NCBI GenBank assembly: GCA_902537235.1
Contig: CACBAO010000018.1
Location: 1-35,241, forward strand
Length of the DNA: 35,241 nucleotides
Origin: an uncultured Alphaproteobacteria bacterium
Lineage (GTDB): Bacteria; Pseudomonadota; Alphaproteobacteria; Rhodobacterales; Rhodobacteraceae
Direction: 5' to 3'
A program made the position numbers and the translations under genes. The notes under the pieces were generated by a model, which was not told where the DNA came from, did not search any database, and was given only the letters and a program-made list of their open reading frames with translations. Positions 15,668 to 24,840 of the stretch are shown here, piece after piece. Positions within the stretch are counted from its first letter, which is position 1. Every line of letters starts with the position of its first letter.

Positions 15668-17323
15668 TTAAGTCAAAACATTTAGCAAGCCATCCGAGAG
15701 TTGTTCACGGAGAGCGTATTTCTTAATTTTCCCTGATCCGGTGAGCGGCCATTCATCAACCTCGATCCAGACCGCTGGAGTTTTTTGTGGTGATATCTTC
15801 TTTCTAATAAAAGACTTGAGATCTGTAGATGTAAGCTTCTGCCCTTTTTCAAACTTTAAAAAACACCCAACTATTTCCCCGAACTTTTCATCATGCAGTC
15901 CTACAATCGCCACCTCAGAAATATCATTATGCTCAAGCAAACTATTTTCAATCTCTTTGGGATAAATGTTCTCTCCACCCCTTATGATCATCTCCTTAAC
16001 TCTACCAGCTATGCGAACATAGCCCTCTGCATCCATTGTTCCTAAGTCACCGGTGTGCAGCCATTGCTCATCATCAATAGTCTCAGATGTTGCACCAGGG
16101 TTTTGATGATATTCGAGCATAGTGTTATCACCTCGGTTACAAATTTCACCGACTTCATTTAGGCCCTTCACCTTATTTGTCTGAGGATCACGTATTGAAA
16201 CATCCAAGTTTGGCAGGGGTTGCCCCAATGAGTTAGTCAAGTTTTCAAGACTGTCATCCGCCCAAGCTAGTGTAATCACTGGGCTACTTTCAGTCTGACC
16301 GTATACGATCTGGAGCCACACTCCAAATGTTTGATGAAGTTCTTTTACAAGGGTAGGCGGAACACTCGTACCTCCAGAGGTCATACCCTTTAGTTTAGAT
16401 TCTTGATAATTACCCTTTTTCCACTCTTCCAATATCTCCACAAACATAGTTGGAACTGCGGTTAGAAAATTAATTTTTTCCTTCTCAACTACCTCACACC
16501 AGTTCTTGGCATCGAATCTTTCCATTATATAATGTGTCGCTCTCATGGCTAGGCAACCTAGTGTAGCCATCCCTGCACCAGACGTATGAAACATTGGCAT
16601 GCAATTTAACCAACGATCGCCCTTTTCCAAACCCATTCTAGTTTGAAAACTTTTTGCATTATTAAATAGACCCATATGGTGCAATTTTGCGCCCTTGGGA
16701 AATCCAGTTGTACCAGACGTAAATTGTATTTGAACAGGATCTCTAGAAGTGACCTCTGGGAGAGAATTAGTAAGTGACTCAGTCCCTCTGTCATTTAAAC
16801 CAAAGAGCTCATCCCAATCTTGAATATCTACCATCCTCTTTACAGACGGCATTTTTTCCGTAACTTTCTTTGCGATATCCCACATTGGATTGCCGCGAAA
16901 GCTCTTTGCTACATATAACTCTTCACTCTGCGATTTCTCAAGAACATACTTAAGTTCATCCTCTTGAAAAGATGGGTTAACTGTTACTAAGACCAGTCCA
17001 GCAATAGATGCTGCAAACTCAATTATTACCCATTCAGGGTAATTAGGGGCCCAAACTGCAACTCTTGTTCCTTTTTTGTGCCGTGAAGACATTCGCTTTG
17101 CCAACTCAAGACAATCTTTGTAGAGCTCCTCATATGTCCATGATCTTCCTAAAGAGCCATCATCTTGCACTTGAACCAAAGCCATCATACTTCCAGAATC
17201 GATTGAGGCCTTTCTAAGTTCTTCTCCTATCGTAGTGTTCAATATCTCCTCAGTCTTAACCGCAGGGAAATATGCTTCTTTTAAATCACAATGAAACTCT
17301 TTTGACCTCTTATTTGAATCCAT
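15668..17323 (-). CDS. AMP-forming acyl-CoA synthetase
   Basis: This adenylate-forming enzyme would activate a free acid with ATP and CoA for the operon's pathway. The 551-residue protein has the AMP-binding signature QFTSGTTGFPKGA near residue 200, the substrate-site strands GMTSGGTSVPPTL and VYGQTESSP, the hinge motif LHTGDLGTMDAEGYVRIAGR, RGGENIYPKEIE, and the C-terminal catalytic lysine region LTGSGKIKKY. No signal or membrane segment is visible. It stands second in the minus-strand operon, 11 bases downstream of the AtuA-like gene and 47 bases before the carboxyltransferase. Medium-chain or branched substrates are suggested by context, not by sequence. Confidence 0.92.
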   Translation of the reverse strand: MDSNKRSKEFHCDLKEAYFPAVKTEEILNTTIGEELRKASIDSGSMMALVQVQDDGSLGRSWTYEELYKDCLELAKRMSSRHKKGTRVAVWAPNYPEWVIIEFAASIAGLVLVTVNPSFQEDELKYVLEKSQSEELYVAKSFRGNPMWDIAKKVTEKMPSVKRMVDIQDWDELFGLNDRGTESLTNSLPEVTSRDPVQIQFTSGTTGFPKGAKLHHMGLFNNAKSFQTRMGLEKGDRWLNCMPMFHTSGAGMATLGCLAMRATHYIMERFDAKNWCEVVEKEKINFLTAVPTMFVEILEEWKKGNYQESKLKGMTSGGTSVPPTLVKELHQTFGVWLQIVYGQTESSPVITLAWADDSLENLTNSLGQPLPNLDVSIRDPQTNKVKGLNEVGEICNRGDNTMLEYHQNPGATSETIDDEQWLHTGDLGTMDAEGYVRIAGRVKEMIIRGGENIYPKEIENSLLEHNDISEVAIVGLHDEKFGEIVGCFLKFEKGQKLTSTDLKSFIRKKISPQKTPAVWIEVDEWPLTGSGKIKKYALREQLSDGLLNVLT

Positions 17324-17334
17324 CTTCTCGACCT

Positions 17335-19155
17335 TTACACTAACAAATTCTTTGGGACTTTAATTTTACAAGACAATAAAACCTGTGCATACCCTTTTCC
17401 TTGAGGGTCATTTCTTAAACTAGTAGTACCTCCACCACCAAGCACATCGTGTAGCACAAAATTTACTCCCGAAATTCCAGGAAGATAATGGCGATCAATA
17501 TTATCATTTTCCAAGAAATGAGAAAAAATTTCTACTATTTTTTCTTCAGAAAAAGTATCCCAGATATAGGGTAGTAGATTTGGGTGTCTCGCTATAATAC
17601 CAATATTTGCCTTGTTACCCTTATCTCCAGACCTACCCCAAGCGATCTCTTCTAGGGAAACTTCTATTAATTGAAATCCCTTATATAAATTAGAGATATT
17701 AGGTTCAGATACATTTATATTGGCAAAGGAAGACGGAACACTTACCGCATGAACAATTTCAATTGGCTCGCTTGGTGCATTATCAAATTGCAAGGTAAAC
17801 CCAACATTTTCTTTTTTATATAAAAAGGAAAACAATGAAAGGATCGGAGATGGCTTAGGTCGTGCTCCAGCGAAACCACTCAGCCCTGGAGGTGATGACA
17901 AACCGAGACCAGTCGCGTCTTTTAAAAAAACTCCAACTCCTTTTGGGTTTTCGTGTTTAACAGCAATTTTTGCAAACACCTCACTAGAATTCTGTGAATT
18001 CTTTCGTGGTCCAAATTGACTGCCTGACCCTATTATCTCAACGCTCTCTTCAATAAAAGGCTCTAATTTTTTTCTCTGCAATGAGTTTCTCGATCTTGAT
18101 AGTGCTGCCTTTGCAAAAGCATTAGCCTTATCTGTAGCGTCTGATCCATAGAAACCAAATAAGTGCCCCCCTCGAAATCCTGCCTCATAAGTGAGGCAAA
18201 CCTTGTAACTTTCACTCGGTGGTTTTCCCTTTGCTCCACTTACAAGAACTCGATCCTTTTCTATTTTGGTAATTTCAACATGTGAAAAATCACAGTTAAC
18301 GTCCGGAAGCAGATAATTTTTCGGGTCACCTATTTCATACAACATCTGCTCAGCGACAGTGCCAAAGCTTACAACTCCACCAGTATCTTTTGCTTTTGTG
18401 ATAACAGCTTTTCCATCTTTTTCTATCTCTGCTATTGGATAACCGATCTGATCAAAAGTTCCTTTAATAGATTTCCAATCAGTAAAATTGCCTCCCGTAA
18501 TTTGAGTTCCACACTCAAGAAGATGCCCAATAAGACTGCCCGAAGATAAAAGATCAAAATCTTCCGCGCCCCAACCAAAGTTATACATACATGCAGCTAA
18601 CGTCACTGCACTATCCACACATCTTCCGGTTATCACTATGTCAGCGCCTTTTTCTAATGCTCTTACAATAGGCTGAGCCCCAAAATATGCGTTGATGCTG
18701 CCAATTTTTTCCTTTTCTGGGAATTCATTGCCTGAGAACATTTCGGTTGGGTTCAAGCTTTTTATGTTATCTATTCCTGGAAGTAGATTATCCCCTTCGA
18801 TTACTGCTACTCTAAGAGACAATCCCTGCTCCTCGATTTTCTCTCTTAGAATGATAGCACAAGCCGATGGGTTCACCCCTCCAGCGTTTGAAATTATCTT
18901 AGTGTTGGTTTCAGATATCCTTTTTAAATTTGGAACCATAGCCTCTGAAATAAAATCAGTAGCATATCCTACATTAGGGTCTTTTGCCTTTACCCGCGCC
19001 ATTATAGCCATAGTAATTTCGGCTAAATAATCATATACAATGAAATCAAGATCATCATGTCTAAGGAGTTGCTCGGTAGCTTGTAACGCATCTCCCCAAA
19101 AACCGGATGCACCCCCAATTTTCAATAAATCTTTTTTCAACGTTCGAGCCCTCAT
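17335..19155 (-). CDS. Acyclic terpene utilisation AtuA-family protein (DUF1446)
   Basis: The 606-residue protein matches the AtuA family, required for citronellol and geraniol breakdown in Pseudomonas but with no established reaction. The N-terminal domain (about 1-460) shows LKIGGASGFWGD, ISNAGGVNPSACA, VITGRCVDSAVTLAACM and LLECGTQITGGNFTDW. The C-terminal domain (about 500-606) shows the hallmark EIAWGRSGDKGNKANIGIIAR. It is the first gene of a seven-gene minus-strand operon and is divergent from an acyl-CoA dehydrogenase, with 82 bases between the two start codons. AtuA proteins in such clusters are not restricted to terpene degradation, so the substrate here stays open. Confidence 0.9.
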   Translation of the reverse strand: MRARTLKKDLLKIGGASGFWGDALQATEQLLRHDDLDFIVYDYLAEITMAIMARVKAKDPNVGYATDFISEAMVPNLKRISETNTKIISNAGGVNPSACAIILREKIEEQGLSLRVAVIEGDNLLPGIDNIKSLNPTEMFSGNEFPEKEKIGSINAYFGAQPIVRALEKGADIVITGRCVDSAVTLAACMYNFGWGAEDFDLLSSGSLIGHLLECGTQITGGNFTDWKSIKGTFDQIGYPIAEIEKDGKAVITKAKDTGGVVSFGTVAEQMLYEIGDPKNYLLPDVNCDFSHVEITKIEKDRVLVSGAKGKPPSESYKVCLTYEAGFRGGHLFGFYGSDATDKANAFAKAALSRSRNSLQRKKLEPFIEESVEIIGSGSQFGPRKNSQNSSEVFAKIAVKHENPKGVGVFLKDATGLGLSSPPGLSGFAGARPKPSPILSLFSFLYKKENVGFTLQFDNAPSEPIEIVHAVSVPSSFANINVSEPNISNLYKGFQLIEVSLEEIAWGRSGDKGNKANIGIIARHPNLLPYIWDTFSEEKIVEIFSHFLENDNIDRHYLPGISGVNFVLHDVLGGGGTTSLRNDPQGKGYAQVLLSCKIKVPKNLLV

Positions 19156-19173
19156 TTGTGTCTTTTTAAGTCT

Positions 19174-19185
19174 ACATAAATATGT
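19174..19185. promoter_or_regulatory. Short perfect inverted repeat, possible operator
   Basis: ACATA-AA-TATGT lies in the 82-base gap between the divergent AtuA-like and acyl-CoA dehydrogenase genes. A 5-2-5 palindrome in such a gap is the kind of site a dimeric repressor binds, but in AT-rich DNA this length arises by chance fairly easily. No regulator gene is adjacent. No clear -35/-10 pair was recognised in this gap. Confidence 0.2.
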
Positions 19186-19237
19186 GATACTAATAAAAGT
19201 CCTTTTTTAGAATTTTGATAACAGATTAGGAAAATTT

Positions 19238-20380
19238 ATGAAGAACCCATTTGATACACCAGAGAGAGAAGAATTCAGAGCCCAGCTAAAAGCGTTTGTT
19301 GATAAAGAAATCAAACCCTATGTCAACGATTGGGATGAAGAAGGAAAGATACCTTGGGATCTTCATCAGAAAGCTGGAGCGCTAGGTGTCTGGGGTTTTG
19401 GAATTGATGAAAAGTATGGTGGATTAGGAGAAGACGATAATTTCCTAAGAGCAATATACAACGAAGAATTCGCGAAATGCGGAGCCGGAGGTGTTGGCGC
19501 AGCCATGGGTGGGCGAATGATTTCCCTTGAGCCGATACAAAGACTGTGTTCATCGGAAATAAAAGATAGGGTTCTTAAAGATATAGTCACTGGGAAAAAA
19601 GGCTCAAGCTTGGGAATAACTGAGCCAGGTGGGGGCTCAGATGTAGCAAATATGAAAACGTCAGCAAAAAGAGATGGGAACCATTTTGTTATTAATGGCA
19701 GCAAGACTTTTATTACGGGAGCAATGACATCCGACTATTTTGTTGTCGGAGCTAGAACTGGTGGATCGGGATTGAAAGGAATTTCTCTATTTTTCGTGGA
19801 GGCCGACAGGGATGGCTTTTCACGGGTACCACTTGATAAAAAAATGGGTTGGTGGTGCTCTGATCAGGCAACCTTGTACTTTGATAATGTTAGAGTGCCT
19901 GCTGAGAATATGATGGGGGAAGAGGACAAGGGCTTCATACAAATAATGGAGAATTTCAATATAGAGAGAATGTGCATGTGTGCTAGCTCTTTAGGGATGA
20001 TGAAAGTCTGCCTTGAGGAAAGCATAGAATGGGCAAAGACTAGAGAGACTTTTGGAAAACCCCTTATTCAGCATCAAGTTATACGTCATAAGCTAGCAAA
20101 CATGTCCTCAAAAATTGATGCTCTTGAAGCGTTAGTAAATAATATTTGCTGGAATATGAATAATGGAGAAGTTCCAGTTGCAGAAATCTCAAAGGCAAAG
20201 TTTTTTGCTACTAAAGAGCTTGAGTATTGCTCAAGTGAGGCAATGCAAATAATGGGTGGAGCTGGATATCTGAGAGGAAATCCAGTAGAAAGGATTTACC
20301 GTGAGGTAAAGGTCATGGCTATCGGAGGTGGTTCCGAGGAAATCATGAGAGATTTAGCGGTGCGACAGATGGGTTACTAA
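19238..20380 (+). CDS. Acyl-CoA dehydrogenase of the branched-chain (citronellyl-/isovaleryl-CoA) type
   Basis: This flavoenzyme introduces an alpha,beta double bond and is expected to feed the carboxylase encoded opposite. The 380-residue protein shows GVWGFGIDEKYGGLG near residue 50, ITEPGGGSDVANMKT near residue 127, VINGSKTFITG near residue 151, TRETFGKPL, and IMGGAGY near the C-terminus. The usual catalytic glutamate of straight-chain enzymes (in YEGT) is absent; the site reads IGGGSEEI. Instead Glu243 in FNIERM lies where isovaleryl-CoA dehydrogenase has its base. This fits a 3-methyl-branched substrate, as in AtuD or LiuA. The gene is divergent from the operon and convergent with the next one, 22 bases away. 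Confidence 0.92.
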   Translation: MKNPFDTPEREEFRAQLKAFVDKEIKPYVNDWDEEGKIPWDLHQKAGALGVWGFGIDEKYGGLGEDDNFLRAIYNEEFAKCGAGGVGAAMGGRMISLEPIQRLCSSEIKDRVLKDIVTGKKGSSLGITEPGGGSDVANMKTSAKRDGNHFVINGSKTFITGAMTSDYFVVGARTGGSGLKGISLFFVEADRDGFSRVPLDKKMGWWCSDQATLYFDNVRVPAENMMGEEDKGFIQIMENFNIERMCMCASSLGMMKVCLEESIEWAKTRETFGKPLIQHQVIRHKLANMSSKIDALEALVNNICWNMNNGEVPVAEISKAKFFATKELEYCSSEAMQIMGGAGYLRGNPVERIYREVKVMAIGGGSEEIMRDLAVRQMGY

Positions 20381-20402
20381 AAGTTCTATAAGTTTGTTAA
20401 AA

Positions 20403-21389
20403 CTACTCAGTGGTTAAAACGATTTTTCCGACTGCTTGCCGGTTCATAAGTTTTCTAAGAGCAACAGCTGCTTCTTCTAATGGATATACGTCTGAAACTA
20501 AAGGATCAATATCACCGTTATTAAACCACTCAAATAGTTGCTGAAAGTTAGCAAGCTCCTCTATTGACTCTCTTACTCTAAAAGAACCCCAGAAAACCCC
20601 TACAATTGCACAACCTTTAAGTAGAGGTAAATTCATAGGAACTCTAGGTATCTTATCGTCTCCACCAGCAAAACCAATGACCAAAGCACGACCATTCCAC
20701 CTAATAGACCTAAGTGCTGGTTCGAATAGATCAGCTCCAACCGGATCATACAAAACATCATATGACTCCTTTTGCCCAGTTATTTCTTTGAGTCGTTCTC
20801 TCAGATCATCTTTTCCATAATTAATTAAATGATCCGCTCCAGCCTTCTTCACTACTTCTAGCTTTTCATCTGTACTTGCAGCCCCTATTACAGTAGCGCC
20901 CATTGCTTTTCCTATCTCTACTGCAGAGATGCCCACTCCTCCAGCTGCTCCGAGCACCAACAGAGTTTCGCCCTTCTGTAATGACGCTCTTTGTTTTAGC
21001 GCATGCATCGAAGTACCATAGGTAATCTGAATACCAGAGGCAACAACGCCGCTCATTTTTTCTGGCCTTTTCATTAACATCTCAGTACCCACAACAAGTT
21101 TTTCTGCAAAGCCCCCGTGTATAGTAGTCGTCATCACTTTGTCACCAACTGCAAAATTTTTTACCCCTTCTCCCACTTCCTCAACAATACCGGCGACCTC
21201 GCCACCTGGGGAGAAAGGGAGGTCCGGTTTAAATTGGTATTTATTGTTTATAATTAGAGTATCAGGAAAATTTACGCCGCACGCCTCTACTTTAAGCTTC
21301 ACCTGATTGGCTCCGGTAACTGGTTCCTCAACTTCTTTAACTTCCAAATCTTCTGGCGACCCAAACTTAGAACAAATTACCGCTCTCAT
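20403..21389 (-). CDS. NADPH:quinone oxidoreductase family protein (zinc-free medium-chain reductase)
   Basis: The protein of about 328 residues begins MRAVICSKFGSPEDLEV, the standard start of this family. It shows ACGVNFPDTLIINNKYQ near residue 37, FSPGGEVAGIVEEVGEGV near residue 60, GGFAEKLVV, the cofactor loop LVLGAAGGVGISAVEIGKAMGA near residue 142 (only the first half strictly conserved), and VYPLEEAAVALRKL near the end. The start at 21389 is chosen over an upstream in-frame one because GGGAG lies six or seven bases before it. It differs clearly from the other quinone oxidoreductase in this window and belongs to the subgroup often next to fatty-acid oxidation genes, here divergent from the bifunctional beta-oxidation gene. 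Confidence 0.92.
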   Translation of the reverse strand: MRAVICSKFGSPEDLEVKEVEEPVTGANQVKLKVEACGVNFPDTLIINNKYQFKPDLPFSPGGEVAGIVEEVGEGVKNFAVGDKVMTTTIHGGFAEKLVVGTEMLMKRPEKMSGVVASGIQITYGTSMHALKQRASLQKGETLLVLGAAGGVGISAVEIGKAMGATVIGAASTDEKLEVVKKAGADHLINYGKDDLRERLKEITGQKESYDVLYDPVGADLFEPALRSIRWNGRALVIGFAGGDDKIPRVPMNLPLLKGCAIVGVFWGSFRVRESIEELANFQQLFEWFNNGDIDPLVSDVYPLEEAAVALRKLMNRQAVGKIVLTTE

Positions 21390-21429
21390 AATACTCTCCC
21401 TAATTGACTTTAATAATTCTTCCAATCTC

Positions 21430-21457
21430 TTGACTAGAAACTTACCAGATGTATCAT
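21430..21457 (+). promoter_or_regulatory. Possible sigma-70 promoter for the beta-oxidation/tungstate operon
   Basis: TTGACT (21430-21435) and TATCAT (21452-21457) are separated by 16 bases in the divergent gap. A start of transcription would fall some 50-60 bases before the ATG at 21522. This is a visual match only; in AT-rich sequence such pairs are common. Confidence 0.3.
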
Positions 21458-21521
21458 TTCACTAGATTTCTTATTTTTCAACACTATTCTATATGTGTGT
21501 AAAATCTTTAGGGGGATAATA

Positions 21522-23618
21522 ATGACAAAAACAGCGCATTTATCAAAAGAAAATGAAATAGCTTTTATAGCTCTCTCTAATGCCCCTATGAACGCTTTAA
21601 GCCAAGGTGTAAGAGCTGGGTTAAGGAAAGGTGTTGAAGAAGCATTAAGCGATAATATGATAAAGGCGATTGTCATCCACGGTGATGGTAACGTATTTTC
21701 AGCAGGTGCTGATATTTCAGAATTTCATCTACCTGCCGTAGAGCCTCATTTACCTGATGTTTGCGATTTAATTGAACAAAGCGAGAAACCCGTAATTGCT
21801 GCGATACATGGGTTCGCTCTGGGCGGTGCTTTTGAGATAGCTTTGTCAACACACTTTAGAATAGCAACTAAAGATGCTTCAGTTGGACTTCCAGAAGTAC
21901 ATTTAGGCCTGCTACCAGGATCTGCTGGAACGCAAAGAACGCCTAGGTTAGTGGGAGTAAAAAGTGCAATAGATATAATGACAACAGGGAAACCTGTTAA
22001 AGCGGAAAAAGCACTAGCAATTGGTGCAATTGACGAAATCGTTGATGACCTCAAGAGCGGTGCTATTGCTTTTGCAAAAAAAGTCATTGAAAGTGCTACC
22101 CCTTTAAAAAGGGTTAGTAAAAGTGAAGAAAGAGTTGAGAACAATTCCGAGAACTTAGAAGTAATTGCACAAGAAAGGGCAAAGTGGAAAAAAAATAGTC
22201 CCCACCTAAATGCTCCACAGAAAATTATTGACTGCGTAGAGCAAGCAGTATTGCTCGATTATGCAGATGGTATGAACTTCGAGCAAAAAACCTTTCAGGA
22301 GTTAATGGATAGCAACCAGAGTAAAAGCCTTATCCACGCCTTTTTTGCTGAAAGAAAGAGCAACAAAATTCCTGAATTAGAACGAGGTGCAAAACCCCGA
22401 CCTATATCGAAACTAGGTGTCATTGGTGGGGGTACTATGGGATCAGGTATCACGATCGCTGCACTAAATGCTGGTCTACCTGTTACTATGGTAGAAAGAG
22501 ATCAAGAGAGTCTTGAGCGAGGCATTGAGAATGTAAAAAAAGTCTATAGGCGTGACGTAGAGAAAGGGAGATTGTCCCAAGAGAAAGCAGATAAGATTTT
22601 ATCTAACTACTCCACATCAACCCATCTTAAAGACCTCTCGGATAAGGACATGATAATTGAAGCTGTATTTGAAGAACTTGATGTTAAGAAAGGTGTCTTT
22701 TCACAACTTAATGATATTGCAAAAGAAGGAGCCGTGTTGGCATCAAATACCTCGTATCTAGATATCGACAAAATTGCTTCGGCAACAGATAGAGTTGGTG
22801 ATGTGATTGGTCTTCATTTCTTTTCTCCAGCAAACATTATGCGTCTGTTAGAGATAGTTGTTCCAACTAATGTGAAAGATGATGTTGTGGCTACAGGTTT
22901 TCAACTAGCAAAAATTCTTAAGAAGGTGCCAGTTCGGGCGGGGAATTGTGATGGGTTTATCGGGAACCGTGTGCTCGAAAATTACGCGAAGGCAGCAAAC
23001 TACATGATGGAAGATGGTACCTCACCATATGATATAGATAAAGCGATAGTAGAGTTTGGCTATCCTATGGGACCATTTCAAATGTTTGACCTGGCAGGTG
23101 GAGACATAGGATGGGCTGATCGAAAACGAAAAGCTGCATTTAGATCGAATGAGGAACGATATGTTTCTATTGCCGACCGTATTTGTGAAAAGGGTTGGTT
23201 TGGGCAAAAAACTGGGCGCGGTTACTATAAATACACTCCTGGGGCACGAAGAGGAGAAGAAGACCCTGAAGTTCTGTCGATTATCCAAGAAGAAAGAAAT
23301 GTTAAGGGCATAGAAGCTAAGAGCCTATCCTCGGATGAAATAAGAAGACGCTACTTTGCAGCCATGATTAATGAAAGTGCCAAGGTTTTAGAAGAGAAGA
23401 TGGCCTTGAGACCATCCGACATAGATGTAACAAAACTATTCGGTTATGGGTTCCCAAGACATATGGGAGGACCAATGAGGTACGCAGATGTTTATGGCAT
23501 TGAAAATATACTTAATGATTTAAAAGAACTTGAAAAAGAAGACCCTTACTTTTGGAAGCCAGCAGAACTAATTGTAAAGCTTGTAGAAGAAGGTAAGGAT
23601 TTTAACAGCTTAAATTAA
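21522..23618 (+). CDS. Bifunctional enoyl-CoA hydratase / 3-hydroxyacyl-CoA dehydrogenase (PimF- or FadJ-like)
   Basis: The 698-residue protein joins a crotonase domain (about 1-190) to a 3-hydroxyacyl-CoA dehydrogenase (about 290-690), covering two successive beta-oxidation steps. The first part shows FSAGADISEFH, AIHGFALGGAFEIAL and GLPEVHLGLLPGSAGTQR, with glutamates at the two usual catalytic positions. The second shows LGVIGGGTMGSGITIAAL for NAD, EAVFEELDVK, SNTSYLDID and GLHFFSPANIMRLLEIV. The ATG at 21522 is preceded by GGGGGATAAT; an upstream GTG in frame lacks such support. It is followed by two acyl-CoA dehydrogenase genes, the order seen in the pim operon of dicarboxylate degradation. 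No thiolase gene is present in this window. Confidence 0.93.
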   Translation: MTKTAHLSKENEIAFIALSNAPMNALSQGVRAGLRKGVEEALSDNMIKAIVIHGDGNVFSAGADISEFHLPAVEPHLPDVCDLIEQSEKPVIAAIHGFALGGAFEIALSTHFRIATKDASVGLPEVHLGLLPGSAGTQRTPRLVGVKSAIDIMTTGKPVKAEKALAIGAIDEIVDDLKSGAIAFAKKVIESATPLKRVSKSEERVENNSENLEVIAQERAKWKKNSPHLNAPQKIIDCVEQAVLLDYADGMNFEQKTFQELMDSNQSKSLIHAFFAERKSNKIPELERGAKPRPISKLGVIGGGTMGSGITIAALNAGLPVTMVERDQESLERGIENVKKVYRRDVEKGRLSQEKADKILSNYSTSTHLKDLSDKDMIIEAVFEELDVKKGVFSQLNDIAKEGAVLASNTSYLDIDKIASATDRVGDVIGLHFFSPANIMRLLEIVVPTNVKDDVVATGFQLAKILKKVPVRAGNCDGFIGNRVLENYAKAANYMMEDGTSPYDIDKAIVEFGYPMGPFQMFDLAGGDIGWADRKRKAAFRSNEERYVSIADRICEKGWFGQKTGRGYYKYTPGARRGEEDPEVLSIIQEERNVKGIEAKSLSSDEIRRRYFAAMINESAKVLEEKMALRPSDIDVTKLFGYGFPRHMGGPMRYADVYGIENILNDLKELEKEDPYFWKPAELIVKLVEEGKDFNSLN

Positions 23619-23630
23619 TTGGAGAAAAAA

Positions 23631-24827
23631 ATGGACTTAAATTTTACTAAAGAACAAGAAAATTTTCAAATTGAAGTACGTAGTTTTTTGAACGACACCT
23701 TAGAACCCCAAGTAGTTGAAAAGGTTAAAAATGGTATACCTATCACTAAAGAAGACTCCGAAAGATGGCATCAAAAGCTAAATGAGAAAGGTTGGCTAGC
23801 AGGCACATGGCCAAAACAGTATGGTGGACAAGAATGGGATGTTGTTGAAAAATTCATTTTTGAAGAAGAGTGTGGTTCTGCAGGAGCACCTCGAATTGTA
23901 CCATTTGGAGTTGGCATGCTCGCACCAGTTTTAATGAAATTTGGCTCGCAAGAACAAAGAGATTACTGGCTGCCTAGAATGCTCACCGGTGAGGACTGGT
24001 GGTGCCAAGGGTATTCTGAGCCTGGATCTGGTTCAGACTTAGCATCTTTAAAGACAAGTGCTGTGAGAGATGGTGACCATTACATCGTAAATGGTCAAAA
24101 AACTTGGACGACATTCGCACAACACGCCAACATGATCTTTTGCTTAGTAAGAACCTCAAACGAGGGAAAACCACAAGAGGGAATATCATTTATTCTGATT
24201 GACATGAACTCTCCCGGAATCGAAGTGAGACCTATTATTACATTAGATGGTAGTCATGAGGTTAACGAAATATTTTTTTCTGACGTAAAAGTTCCTGTGA
24301 AAAACCTTGTAGGGGAAGAAAATAAAGGGTGGACCTATGCCAAATATTTACTGACGCATGAACGGACTGGGAATGCAAATGTTGCAGTGTCAAAACGAAA
24401 AATCCAAAAGCTTAAGAAATTGGCAGATGATGCAAAAAAGAATGAGCAACCATTGTCTAACGACCCAATGTTCGCATCCAGATTAGCACAGATAGAAATT
24501 GATCTTCAAAATCTAGAAATAACAAATTTAAGGACACTGGCTTCTGTAGAAAATGGTGAGGCACCTGGGGCAGAGAGCTCCATAATAAAAATTTTAGGTT
24601 CTGAGATAGAGCAAGATATAGATAATCTAACAAGAAAATCACTTGGGAAACGGGCTTTTGTTAATGAACCAGATGCTCTTTCTACTGGTTACAACGGAGC
24701 AGAAGTTTTTCCTAAGGCTGCTGCATACGCATCGGGAAAGTATTTTAATCATCGAAAAAAATCAATCTATGCAGGGTCAAACGAAATCCAAAAAAATATA
24801 ATTTCAAAACTAATGCTCAATTTATAG
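23631..24827 (+). CDS. Acyl-CoA dehydrogenase, large subunit of a heteromeric pair (PimC-like)
   Basis: The 398-residue protein is similar to the larger subunit of pimeloyl-CoA dehydrogenase and to other paired enzymes. It shows GWLAGTWPKQYGGQEW near residue 54, YSEPGSGSDLASLKT near residue 128, VNGQKTWTTFAQHA near residue 153, and IYAGSNEIQKNII at the end. Glu244 in THERTG is the likely catalytic base, since the C-terminal position reads YAG instead of YEG. ATG at 23631 is chosen, with GGAG six bases upstream, over an in-frame TTG nearer the previous stop. The partner subunit follows after 13 bases. Substrate by analogy is a dicarboxylyl-CoA, which is inference. Confidence 0.92.
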   Translation: MDLNFTKEQENFQIEVRSFLNDTLEPQVVEKVKNGIPITKEDSERWHQKLNEKGWLAGTWPKQYGGQEWDVVEKFIFEEECGSAGAPRIVPFGVGMLAPVLMKFGSQEQRDYWLPRMLTGEDWWCQGYSEPGSGSDLASLKTSAVRDGDHYIVNGQKTWTTFAQHANMIFCLVRTSNEGKPQEGISFILIDMNSPGIEVRPIITLDGSHEVNEIFFSDVKVPVKNLVGEENKGWTYAKYLLTHERTGNANVAVSKRKIQKLKKLADDAKKNEQPLSNDPMFASRLAQIEIDLQNLEITNLRTLASVENGEAPGAESSIIKILGSEIEQDIDNLTRKSLGKRAFVNEPDALSTGYNGAEVFPKAAAYASGKYFNHRKKSIYAGSNEIQKNIISKLMLNL

Positions 24828-24840
24828 GAAAGAGAAACTA

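Noticed and set aside
15655-15668. AATTC-CTTC-GAATT hairpin at the end of the acyl-CoA synthetase gene
   Set aside because: The stem is only five base pairs, has one G-C pair, includes the stop codon, and lacks a T-run after it in the direction of transcription.
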